NCBI GenBank assembly: GCA_902783405.1 | Contig: CACZQZ010000008.1 | Coordinates: 1-14,019, forward strand | Direction of reading: 5' to 3' | Source: an uncultured Erysipelotrichaceae bacterium | Lineage (GTDB): Bacteria; Bacillota_I; Bacilli_A; RF39; UBA660 | DNA length: 14,019 bases | Part shown: positions 1 through 6,729 of the stretch, in pieces | How positions within the stretch are numbered: position 1 is the first letter of the stretch | Layout of the letters: each line of letters opens with the position of its first letter | Program-made: the position numbers and the translations under genes | Notes under the pieces: generated by a model | What the model was told of the DNA's origin: nothing | The model's input: the letters and a program-made list of their open reading frames with translations, nothing else | Databases searched by the model: none

Positions 1-2
1 AA

Positions 3-1052
3 GATTTAATAAAAGAAAAATATATTCAAAAAAGTGATATTACAGTGAAAGAAAAAGTTGCGACTTCTGATATTGTGATTACTAGATATAAAAAAGATTT
101 GATTGTAACTGTCGATTTAGATAATGCTGAATATTGTTCTACAAAAAATAAAAATTGGAGTAAGGAAACAGAAAAATATGATAAAAATAGGGAAGTTGTT
201 TCTGTTGTAGCTTATTATAATTATCGTAATCAAGAAACCAATGTTACAAATTGGTCAAAAGAAGTAAATGAAGAAGATTTAAATAAAGAAGAAGATAAAA
301 AATACCATATTCATCTTCCTAAAGATGAGAGAGTGTTACCAACGATTCCAAATGATGCAACTTTACAAGACATTGAGGTAAATAAAAAAGTGTATTATCA
401 ATATCAAGATAAAAGATGGAAATTTTATGATATTCAAGGAAATTATACAAATTATTTTTCATCAGAAAAACCAGATGGTTATGCCAATTATGATGCCAAT
501 ACAATGAAGATGACGGATTGGACAGAATATTCACAGTCTTATCCCGAAGAAAAAGAATATAGAAGAATTGAAACAAAAAATGGCTATAAATGGTATTATA
601 TGGATGGCAAGAAAAAAGTATATTATAATAATGGTATGTATGCTGTTGAAGCACCAGATGAATATGATCAAAAAGAAAAAGATACAATAAAAATGTATCG
701 TTATCAGGATAGAGTATATCGTTGGTATAATGGACAAAGAAGAAGATATAGTTCTTATACTAGTACTATTCCAAAAGGATATACCTATAAAGATGATGAA
801 CTTATGAGTCTTACGTCTTGGTCATCTATATATGAAAGCTCGTCTATAAATAATTCTAATAGAGATTATAGAATAGAAAGGATCATTAATCGTTATCAAT
901 TCCGTAAAAAATATGTTATTTATTCTTTAGATCTTTTGGATAAAGATGTAAAAAAAGAAGAATTTTTAGAGAAAATAAATTCTACTCTAGAAGAGATTAT
1001 GAATGATAAAAAATATGATGTGAAAATCACTTATAAATTCCAATATAAATAA
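3..1052 (+). CDS. Tyr/Trp-rich degenerate-repeat protein, 5' end outside window (partial)
   Basis: Function not recognised. The reading frame is open from base 3, the first in-frame start (GTG at 45) has no ribosome-binding site, and the gene very likely begins upstream of the window, so only its C-terminal ~350 residues are seen. They contain at least two diverged copies of a ~70-85 residue unit: 'YxYQD' plus a basic/aromatic stretch, then 'S..P.GY', a lone Trp ('DWTEYS', 'SWSSIY') and 'YRxIE'. One copy starts at 'YQYQDKRW' (~residue 118 counted from the GTG), the other at 'YRYQDRVY' (~218). A weaker related segment with 'YYNYR' and 'NWSKE' lies nearer the N-terminus. Similar Tyr/Trp-rich 'YRYR...WS' repeats occur in surface proteins of Firmicutes, so an extracytoplasmic location is plausible, but the signal or membrane segment would be off-window. 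The last ~50 residues are non-repeated and Lys-rich. It converges with lexA across a shared terminator. Confidence 0.7.
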   Translation, partial: DLIKEKYIQKSDITVKEKVATSDIVITRYKKDLIVTVDLDNAEYCSTKNKNWSKETEKYDKNREVVSVVAYYNYRNQETNVTNWSKEVNEEDLNKEEDKKYHIHLPKDERVLPTIPNDATLQDIEVNKKVYYQYQDKRWKFYDIQGNYTNYFSSEKPDGYANYDANTMKMTDWTEYSQSYPEEKEYRRIETKNGYKWYYMDGKKKVYYNNGMYAVEAPDEYDQKEKDTIKMYRYQDRVYRWYNGQRRRYSSYTSTIPKGYTYKDDELMSLTSWSSIYESSSINNSNRDYRIERIINRYQFRKKYVIYSLDLLDKDVKKEEFLEKINSTLEEIMNDKKYDVKITYKFQYK

Positions 1053-1063
1053 TAGTGTAATTA

Positions 1064-1095
1064 AAAAATATAAGTTCATTTGAACTTATATTTTT
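1064..1095. terminator. Bidirectional intrinsic terminator between the repeat gene and lexA
   Basis: A 14-bp perfect stem (1064-1077 with 1082-1095) has a 4-base loop. Its A-run on one arm and T-run on the other give a U-tract on both strands. It sits 12 bases after the plus-strand stop, and the lexA TAA (1088-1086) lies inside the right arm, so the same hairpin ends both converging transcripts. Confidence 0.85.
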
Positions 1096-1700
1096 CTGTA
1101 TAATCCAATAGCTTTTCCTAAAATAATAACATTAGGTAAAATAATAGGTTCCATAGTATCATTTTCGGGTTGTAATCTGATATGATTTTTTTCTTTATAA
1201 AATCTTTTTAAAGTAACTTCATTATCTTCTGTCATAGCGACAACGATTTCACCATTATGAGCAGTATTTTGTCTTTCAACAATTACAATATCTCCATCTA
1301 AAATACCTGCATTAATCATAGAAGTTCCTTCAACTTCTAAAGTAAACACTTCTTTTTGTTTTGGAATTAAATACGTTGGTAAACTAAAATATTCATCTGG
1401 TCTTTCAATTGCTTCGATGGGACTACCCGCAGTAATTTTTCCTAGAAGTGGAACTTTTGTTACATCGTCATTTTTAATATATTCATTTTGTACTAAAAGT
1501 TCAATTGCTCTATTTTTAGAACCATTTTTTTTGATAATTCCTTTTTTTTGTAAATTTTGAAGGTGAACATGAATCGTAGCAGGAGAAGAAATACCAAGTG
1601 CTCCTCCAATTTCTCTAATCGTTGGTGGATATCCATGAGATACTATATATTCTTTAATATAATTTAAAACGTCTTCTTGTTTTTTAGTAAGTTTTTCCAT
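1086..1700 (-). CDS. lexA: LexA, SOS-response transcriptional repressor
   Basis: LexA represses DNA-repair genes and cleaves itself when RecA filaments form on damaged DNA. The start chosen is ATG at 1700 (MEKLTKKQ), preceded at good spacing by AGGAGG; a longer frame begins upstream at 1751 but would run through the promoter. The protein is 204 residues, the usual Firmicutes length. Residues ~1-65 form the winged helix-turn-helix ('PPTIREIGGALGISSPATIH'). The self-cleavage bond is Ala91-Gly92 in 'ITAGSP', the catalytic serine is Ser127 in 'EGTSM', and the general-base lysine is Lys165 in 'VTLKRF'. These positions match Bacillus LexA. It is probably autoregulated, because a palindromic operator overlaps the -35 of its promoter. 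It lies divergent to the lspA cluster and convergent with the upstream repeat gene. Confidence 0.97.
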   Translation of the reverse strand: MEKLTKKQEDVLNYIKEYIVSHGYPPTIREIGGALGISSPATIHVHLQNLQKKGIIKKNGSKNRAIELLVQNEYIKNDDVTKVPLLGKITAGSPIEAIERPDEYFSLPTYLIPKQKEVFTLEVEGTSMINAGILDGDIVIVERQNTAHNGEIVVAMTEDNEVTLKRFYKEKNHIRLQPENDTMEPIILPNVIILGKAIGLYRKI

Positions 1701-1722
1701 AAGAACCTCCTCAGTTACACCA

Positions 1723-1751
1723 ATCGTATCATATCCACTAAAAAAAGTCAA
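1723..1751 (-). promoter_or_regulatory. lexA promoter
   Basis: On the minus strand, TTGACT (1751-1746) is followed after 17 bases by TACGAT (1728-1723). A palindromic LexA-type operator overlaps the -35, as expected for autorepression. Confidence 0.65.
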
Positions 1752-1762
1752 ACGAATGTTTG
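1749..1762. promoter_or_regulatory. Putative LexA operator (SOS box)
   Basis: CAAACGAATGTTTG is a perfect inverted repeat with half-sites CAAAC and GTTTG around a 4-base spacer. It closely resembles the Gram-positive SOS box (CGAAC-N4-GTTCG). It overlaps the lexA -35 and ends 7 bases before the -35 of the divergent gene, so LexA bound here could repress both directions. The identity of the site is inferred from the pattern and its position. Confidence 0.75.
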
Positions 1763-1768
1763 TCTTTA

Positions 1769-1797
1769 TTGAAATTTATTTTAAAATAAGATATAAT
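1769..1797 (+). promoter_or_regulatory. Promoter of the divergent cluster (membrane-anchored protein, lspA ...)
   Basis: TTGAAA (1769-1774), a 17-base spacer and a perfect TATAAT (1792-1797) predict a transcript start near 1804. An ATG at 1796 therefore lies inside the promoter and cannot be the start codon, which supports the TTG start at 1820. Confidence 0.75.
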
Positions 1798-1819
1798 GTT
1801 TATGTTTGAGGTGATTCAT

Positions 1820-2371
1820 TTGAAGAAATATAGAATTATGATTTATATTCTTCTTATTTTAGGACTTATATTTTGGATAGATGTTCATAAAATTAGAACA
1901 TATTCTAAAACTATTTCTAATAAAGATAATGTTATAAAAATTACCTTAACATCTGATTATATTAAAGCAAATAGAATCTTTAAAAGTTCAAAAAAAAATG
2001 ATAATATTTCCTCTATACAAAAATATATGAGACAAAATCAAATACCTGATTATGTAATTAATACATCAAAAATGATGATTAGTAAGGGAAGTCATAAAGT
2101 TGGACTTGAAGATCCTTTTGAAAGAGGGAACATTTATCAAATTCTTAAGTTTAATAATAAAGCACTTTGTATGGATTTTTCTTTAATAGATAAAAATGTA
2201 TTTATTACAGTTATATCAAAAGATTATAAAAATAGTAAAAAAGTATTACAAGAACTTCAAAATAAAACAGTAGACGAAGGAAAAGCATTTATTAAAAATA
2301 AAGAAGTAACAGTCTTATGGTATCAAAAGAGTTCCTTAGAAAAAAAAGATTATTTAAATATAATTTTGTAG
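1820..2371 (+). CDS. Hypothetical membrane-anchored protein divergent from lexA
   Basis: Not recognised. The start chosen is TTG at 1820, because GAGGTGA lies 5 bases before it and the earlier in-frame ATGs (1796, 1802) fall in or before the predicted transcript start. The product is 183 residues: a short basic N-terminus, one hydrophobic segment at about residues 6-24 (IMIYILLILGLIFWI), then a Lys/Asn/Ser-rich domain with no cysteine pairs or known motif. This suggests a bitopic or signal-anchored protein with an extracytoplasmic C-terminal domain. It is the first gene of the plus-strand run and ends 9 bases before lspA, so the two are likely cotranscribed. The LexA box just upstream suggests possible SOS control. 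In Bacillus subtilis the gene divergent from lexA is yneA, a single-pass division inhibitor, but no LysM domain is visible here and homology is not claimed. Confidence 0.75.
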   Translation: MKKYRIMIYILLILGLIFWIDVHKIRTYSKTISNKDNVIKITLTSDYIKANRIFKSSKKNDNISSIQKYMRQNQIPDYVINTSKMMISKGSHKVGLEDPFERGNIYQILKFNNKALCMDFSLIDKNVFITVISKDYKNSKKVLQELQNKTVDEGKAFIKNKEVTVLWYQKSSLEKKDYLNIIL

Positions 2372-2380
2372 GAGGTAGTT

Positions 2381-2845
2381 ATGATAATTATTGCATTTTT
2401 TAGTATCTTTATAGCAATTGTTGATCAATTATTAAAAGGAGCAGTTATTTCTAAAGTAAGTTTACATCAAACAATTGAGATTATTCCATCATTTTTCTCG
2501 ATTACTAGAATTAGAAATTATGGAGCAGCTTTCAGTCTGTTTGGTGGAAATACCTTCTTTTTATGTTTGATTAGCATTTTTATTCTTATTTTTTTCTATA
2601 TTTATTTCTTAAAAGAAAAAGCATTTACTCCTTTTCAAATGGTTATTTACAGTATGTTTTTAGGTGGAACTTTTGGTAATTTATTTGATCGTATTACAAG
2701 AGGATATGTTATTGATTACTTAGATTTTACAATTTTTGGATATCATTTTCCTGTATTTAACTTTGCTGATATTATGATTACGTTATCAGTAGTGTTACTT
2801 ATTTTTAAAATGATTATGGAGGACGCATGGAAAACAAAAGATTAG
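2381..2845 (+). CDS. lspA: Lipoprotein signal peptidase (signal peptidase II)
   Basis: LspA is an integral-membrane aspartyl protease that cuts the signal peptide from diacylglyceryl-modified prolipoproteins. The 154-residue length is normal. Family signatures in order: 'DQLLK' (15-19) in the first membrane segment; 'NYGAAFS' (46-52); 'GNLFDR' (99-104); then the two catalytic aspartates, Asp112 in 'YVIDYLDF' and Asp130 in 'FNFADI'. Four membrane helices are apparent (about 2-14, 58-77, 86-102, 128-148). A GGAGG site precedes the ATG. The last 19 bases overlap the next gene, whose ribosome-binding site lies inside lspA, which suggests translational coupling. The lsp-rluD-type order matches the lsp-ylyB pair of Bacillus. 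Confidence 0.96.
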   Translation: MIIIAFFSIFIAIVDQLLKGAVISKVSLHQTIEIIPSFFSITRIRNYGAAFSLFGGNTFFLCLISIFILIFFYIYFLKEKAFTPFQMVIYSMFLGGTFGNLFDRITRGYVIDYLDFTIFGYHFPVFNFADIMITLSVVLLIFKMIMEDAWKTKD

Positions 2846-3705
2846 ATATATTTGTCGCCGAAAAACAAAATTGTACTAGATCTCGTGCTAGTAAAATGAT
2901 TACAGGAGGATACGTTTTTGTTAATGGAAAAAAAGGAAAAAATAGTCAAATAATTAAAGAAGAAGACAATGTTGAAATAAAAGAATATCATGAAGAAGAA
3001 ATTAAAGCAGTACCAGAAAATATACCACTGGATATTATATATGAAGATGATGATGTTATTGTTGTAAATAAACCAAAACATATGGTGGTTCATCCAGCTG
3101 TTGGAAATGTTCATGGAACCCTTGTGAATGCTCTTCTTTATCATTTTAAAGGATTAAGTGATTTAAATGGAAGTATTCGTCCTGGTATTGTCCATAGAAT
3201 CGATGCAGATACATCTGGACTTTTGATGGTAGCTAAGAATAATGAAGCCCATGAATTTTTATCAAAACAATTAGAAGAAAAAAAGACACATCGAAAATAT
3301 ATTGCGTTAGTTCATGGCGTAATTACACATGATACTGGAACCATTGATGCACCGATTGGAAGAGATGAACATGACCGAAAAAAAATGGCTGTATGTGAAG
3401 GTGGTAAACATGCGGTTACACATTTTAAAGTCTTAGAAAGATATTCATCTGCGACGTTACTAGAATTAAAATTAGAAACGGGGAGAACTCATCAAATTCG
3501 TGTTCACTTAAATTATATTGGACACCCTATTGTAAATGATCCAGTTTATGGAAGAAGAAAAATAATTGATGATAGTGGACAGTGTCTGCACGCTAAAGAA
3601 TTAGGATTTATTCATCCTAAAACAAAAGAGTTTTTAACTTTTTCAGTAGATCCACCAAAAGAATTTATAAAAATTGTTGAAATTTATAAAAATGGCAATC
3701 TATGA
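2827..3705 (+). CDS. rluD: RluD/YlyB-family RNA pseudouridine synthase
   Basis: Converts specific uridines in structured RNA, probably 23S rRNA, to pseudouridine. The 292-residue protein has an N-terminal S4 RNA-binding domain (about 1-60, 'TRSRASKMITGGYVFVNGK') and a catalytic RluA-type domain. The catalytic aspartate is Asp126 in 'GIVHRIDADTSG'. Other family motifs are 'VVNKPKHMVVHPA' (79-91) and 'TGRTHQIRVHL' further on. The exact target uridines cannot be read from sequence; position after lspA points to the YlyB ortholog group rather than RluC/RluA. Start is ATG 2827 with GGAGG 5 bases upstream, within the end of lspA. Confidence 0.93.
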   Translation: MENKRLDIFVAEKQNCTRSRASKMITGGYVFVNGKKGKNSQIIKEEDNVEIKEYHEEEIKAVPENIPLDIIYEDDDVIVVNKPKHMVVHPAVGNVHGTLVNALLYHFKGLSDLNGSIRPGIVHRIDADTSGLLMVAKNNEAHEFLSKQLEEKKTHRKYIALVHGVITHDTGTIDAPIGRDEHDRKKMAVCEGGKHAVTHFKVLERYSSATLLELKLETGRTHQIRVHLNYIGHPIVNDPVYGRRKIIDDSGQCLHAKELGFIHPKTKEFLTFSVDPPKEFIKIVEIYKNGNL

Positions 3706-3711
3706 TATAAT
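3703..3711 (+). promoter_or_regulatory. Possible extended -10 promoter before the rhomboid gene
   Basis: TG-A-TATAAT spans 3703-3711 at the rluD stop codon, with only a weak -35 upstream. It could give the downstream genes an independent promoter inside the cluster. The short leader holds an unusually strong AGGAGGAGG site. Confidence 0.45.
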
Positions 3712-3731
3712 AACTAGAGGAGGAGGAAATT

Positions 3732-4880
3732 ATGCAAGAAATTGTTATGACAAAAACGGATGAAATGGTAATGAAATTATTACATTATTTTATTACTGAA
3801 GAAGGATATAATCCTATTATTTTGCATGGTGTAAATAATGAAATTTGGCTTGAAAACTTAAATAGTGATTATAAAGTTATCCGTATTGTTTCTAATTATA
3901 TACATAATGATGAACAACTTCATTATGATTTAGCTAAAGCAAACTATGTTCTTCGTAAAATAAAAGTAAAGACATTTTCTTTTACTATGCCTACACTAAA
4001 TTTATTTGTAAATATGGGTGAGAATGTATCTAAAATGGAAGAAGAAGCAAGTGAATTTAATCATTTTTCTTGCGTTAAAATAAAAACAATTGATGATATA
4101 CAAAAAAGTCCTGCTTTACTTGAAATTTTTCCAAATATTCAAAAAGAAGTAGATTATAAAGAAAAAGGATTAGAATTATTTATTAAATTAACTACTGATA
4201 TTAATAAAAAAAATGAAGAAGAAGCTAGAAAAGCAGAGGATGTCTTTTCAGCAAAAAAGCCTATTGTAACATATACTTTTTTAATTATTAATTTAATATG
4301 CTTTCTATTAGCTCATGTAAGTCACTCTTTTTTAAATGGAACTGTTTTAGTAAATAAGACTTATATGAATTATGAATATTATAGACTTTTGACAGCAGCT
4401 TTTCTTCATTATGATATTCTTCATTTAGCTTGTAATATGTATGCCTTATATGTTTTAGGACCACAACTTGAAAATTTTTTAGGACATATAAAATACGCTT
4501 TTGTATACATTATGAGCGCTATTACAGGATCTCTTCTTTCCATGGCATTTTTAGGCGATACTACCTATGGTCTTGGAGCGTCGGGAGCAATTTTTGGACT
4601 TTTGGGATCCCTTCTTTATTTTGGATATCATTATAGAGTATATTTAGGAAATACCCTTAGAAGTCAGATTATACCAATTATTATTTTAAATCTAGGAATT
4701 GGCTTTATGCTTACAGGTATTGATAATTTTGCTCATATTGGTGGTCTTATTGGAGGAATATTAACTACAATAGCAGTAGGAATCAAATATAAATCAACTA
4801 CTTTTGAAAAAGTAAATGGAGCAATTGTATTACTTATTTATATCATTTTCTTAGGATATATTGCTTTTGTGGGGTTATAA
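3732..4880 (+). CDS. Rhomboid-family intramembrane serine protease
   Basis: Rhomboids cut membrane-protein substrates within the bilayer. The 382-residue protein has a soluble N-terminal region (1-175) with many charged residues, then about seven membrane segments (roughly 178-197, 225-243, 254-274, 282-299, 312-328, 335-352, 363-381). Catalytic serine is Ser284 in 'GLGASGAIFG' and the partner histidine is His335 in 'NFAHIGG'. The oxyanion/HxxxN motif is His231-Asn235 in 'LHLACNMYAL'. The N-terminal cytosolic domain plus seven helices recalls Bacillus YqgP/GluP, which takes part in quality control of the magnesium transporter MgtE; that link is family knowledge, not shown here. Start ATG 3732 follows AGGAGGAGG. 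It ends one base before queH. Confidence 0.93.
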   Translation: MQEIVMTKTDEMVMKLLHYFITEEGYNPIILHGVNNEIWLENLNSDYKVIRIVSNYIHNDEQLHYDLAKANYVLRKIKVKTFSFTMPTLNLFVNMGENVSKMEEEASEFNHFSCVKIKTIDDIQKSPALLEIFPNIQKEVDYKEKGLELFIKLTTDINKKNEEEARKAEDVFSAKKPIVTYTFLIINLICFLLAHVSHSFLNGTVLVNKTYMNYEYYRLLTAAFLHYDILHLACNMYALYVLGPQLENFLGHIKYAFVYIMSAITGSLLSMAFLGDTTYGLGASGAIFGLLGSLLYFGYHYRVYLGNTLRSQIIPIIILNLGIGFMLTGIDNFAHIGGLIGGILTTIAVGIKYKSTTFEKVNGAIVLLIYIIFLGYIAFVGL

Positions 4881-4881
4881 C

Positions 4882-5505
4882 ATGAATTATCAAGTTGAAA
4901 TGGAAAAACAACTTCAAAATTTAAAAGGGACACCCAAGTTATTATTACATGCTTGCTGCGCTCCTTGCTCGTCATATGTTTTAAGTACTTTGACGAACTT
5001 TTTTGATATTACGATTTATTATTATAATCCAAATATTTTTCCTAAAGAAGAATTTACTAAAAGATATTTAGAATTAGATAAGTTTATACAAGAATATCCT
5101 TTTATTCATGATGTATCTTTAGAAGAGGGAGAATATAATTACGATGATTATAAAAAAATATCCAAAGGTTTAGAAGAAGAAAAAGAAGGCGGAAAAAGAT
5201 GTTATAATTGTTATAAACTGCGCATGGAAAAGTCATTTATCTATGCCAAAAAACATGGATTTGATTATGTAACAACAACGCTTTCTATAAGTCCATATAA
5301 AAATGCTAATTGGATTAACGAAATAGGAAAAGAATTAGAACAAAAATATGGGATTAAATATTTATATGCTGATTTTAAGAAAAAAAATGGATATAAAAAA
5401 TCCATAGAATTTTCAAAAGAATATAATTTATATAGACAAGATTACTGTGGATGTGTTTATTCAAAAAGAGATAGAGAAAAGAAAGAAGTTCAAATAGAAT
5501 CTTAA
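4882..5505 (+). CDS. queH: Epoxyqueuosine reductase QueH
   Basis: QueH (formerly DUF208) performs the last step of queuosine synthesis, reducing epoxyqueuosine to queuosine in the anticodon of GUN tRNAs, using an iron-sulfur cluster and another metal site. The 207-residue protein shows the cysteine pattern of the family: Cys25-Cys26 and Cys29 ('HACCAPCSSY'), Cys107 and Cys110 ('RCYNCYKLRM'), and Cys189/Cys191 ('DYCGCVYS'). The start chosen is ATG 4882, one base after the rhomboid stop and after a weak GGGG site; in-frame upstream TTG codons overlap the rhomboid gene. No other queuosine genes are in the window, so the cell may salvage precursors or encode them elsewhere. Confidence 0.93.
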   Translation: MNYQVEMEKQLQNLKGTPKLLLHACCAPCSSYVLSTLTNFFDITIYYYNPNIFPKEEFTKRYLELDKFIQEYPFIHDVSLEEGEYNYDDYKKISKGLEEEKEGGKRCYNCYKLRMEKSFIYAKKHGFDYVTTTLSISPYKNANWINEIGKELEQKYGIKYLYADFKKKNGYKKSIEFSKEYNLYRQDYCGCVYSKRDREKKEVQIES

Positions 5506-5517
5506 TGGGGTGCTTTT

Positions 5518-6729
5518 ATGAAAAATGAATTAATTAGAAAAACATATATTGAAGTTGATATGGATACTTTAAAAAGTAATGTAGATAAAATTATTAAAGA
5601 ATATCATAATTATGACTATTATATAGGTGTTGTAAAAGGAGATGTATATGGTCATGGCAGTTATACTATTAATGCATTTCTTGAGTCTGGAGTAAACTAT
5701 TTAGCGGTATCTTCTTTAGAAGAAGCTTTAAATATAAGAAACATAAATAAAGATATTCCTATTTTATGTTTAGAGCCAATAGACTTAGATTTTGTATTGT
5801 TAGCTTATCAAAATAATATCACTTTAACTGTGTCTAATTTAGAATATTTAAAAAAATTAGTAGAAATCATAAAAGATAAATCTTTAAAAATTCACATCAA
5901 AATAAATAGTGGTATGAATAGACTGGGTTTTAGCACCAAAGAAGACGTAGAAGAAGCGTTTCATATGATTTTAGAAAACTATACTTTAGAAGGAATTTTT
6001 ACTCATCTAGCAACTTTAGGTATTAGTGATCCATACTATGACATGCAAATAAATAAGTTTTTAGAATTAACTCAAAACATCGATTTAAAAAAGATTCCAA
6101 TTGTTCATATTGGAAGAAGTTTAACACTAATCAACCATCCTAAAATCCCGTTTTGTAATGGAATTAGACTCGGAATTATTATGTATGGATTTAATCAAAG
6201 TCCCAAAAAAGATACATCTTTTAAAGGAAGTTTAAGACAAATAAAAGCAGATATGAGAATTAAAAAATATCATATATCTGAAACTACGTTAGACTGTAAT
6301 ATTAAGGTGGAAGAAGCTTTTTCTCTTTATACAGAAGTTATGGAAATTCAAAAAATAAAAAAAGGAGAGTCTACTGGATATGGTGTATCTTATAAAGCAG
6401 AAGAAGACGAATTTATAGCCATTTGTCCAATTGGGTACGCAGATGGATTTTCTAGAAGAAACAGTGGTAGATTTGTTTGGATAAATGATAAAAAATACCC
6501 TATTGTTGGTTCTGTAAATATGGGAATGATTCAAATTAAAATAGATGAAAATGTACATATAAAAGATAAAGTAGAATTACTTGGAAAACACATTCCAGTA
6601 AAATATGCTAGTAAATATATTGGTACAACTCCTTATGAATGTATGTGTATGATGCATGAAGCGGTTCCTAGAGTTTATGTGAAAGAAGGAAAAGTAGTAC
6701 ATATAGAAAATTGGAAGGTGAATTCATGA
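5518..6729 (+). CDS. Divergent alanine-racemase-fold PLP enzyme
   Basis: Fold-type III PLP racemase, 403 residues. The PLP lysine is Lys40 in 'VVKGDVYGHG' (usually KADAYGHG). Other kept motifs: 'SSLEEALNIR' (65-74), 'SGMNRLGF' (131-138), Arg217 in 'GIRLGIIMYG', the likely catalytic tyrosine Tyr288 in 'STGYG', and 'PIGYADGFSRR' (304-314). Several positions differ from ordinary Alr: 'HIGRS' (197-201) replaces HxANS, and 'VNMGMIQ' (333-339) replaces the near-universal MDQ, so the conserved aspartate is Gly336. There is also an apparent insert of some 20 residues between Tyr223-Gly224 and 'AFSLYTEV' (267-274). The substrate could be alanine or another amino acid; the fused-type serine racemase VanT is excluded by the absence of membrane helices. 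It lies 12 bases after queH, and its TGA overlaps the ATG of the ATP-grasp gene, suggesting joint function. Confidence 0.85.
   Translation: MKNELIRKTYIEVDMDTLKSNVDKIIKEYHNYDYYIGVVKGDVYGHGSYTINAFLESGVNYLAVSSLEEALNIRNINKDIPILCLEPIDLDFVLLAYQNNITLTVSNLEYLKKLVEIIKDKSLKIHIKINSGMNRLGFSTKEDVEEAFHMILENYTLEGIFTHLATLGISDPYYDMQINKFLELTQNIDLKKIPIVHIGRSLTLINHPKIPFCNGIRLGIIMYGFNQSPKKDTSFKGSLRQIKADMRIKKYHISETTLDCNIKVEEAFSLYTEVMEIQKIKKGESTGYGVSYKAEEDEFIAICPIGYADGFSRRNSGRFVWINDKKYPIVGSVNMGMIQIKIDENVHIKDKVELLGKHIPVKYASKYIGTTPYECMCMMHEAVPRVYVKEGKVVHIENWKVNS

Noticed and set aside
531..737. Minus-strand open frames opposite the repeat protein and other genes
   Set aside because: They are Ile/Phe/His-rich antisense shadows of Lys/Asp/Tyr-rich genes, with no ribosome-binding sites or recognisable domains.
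1701..1751. Longer lexA reading frame starting at 1751
   Set aside because: It would read through the lexA promoter, and AGGAGG is correctly placed before the ATG at 1700, which also gives the standard LexA length and cleavage-site numbering.
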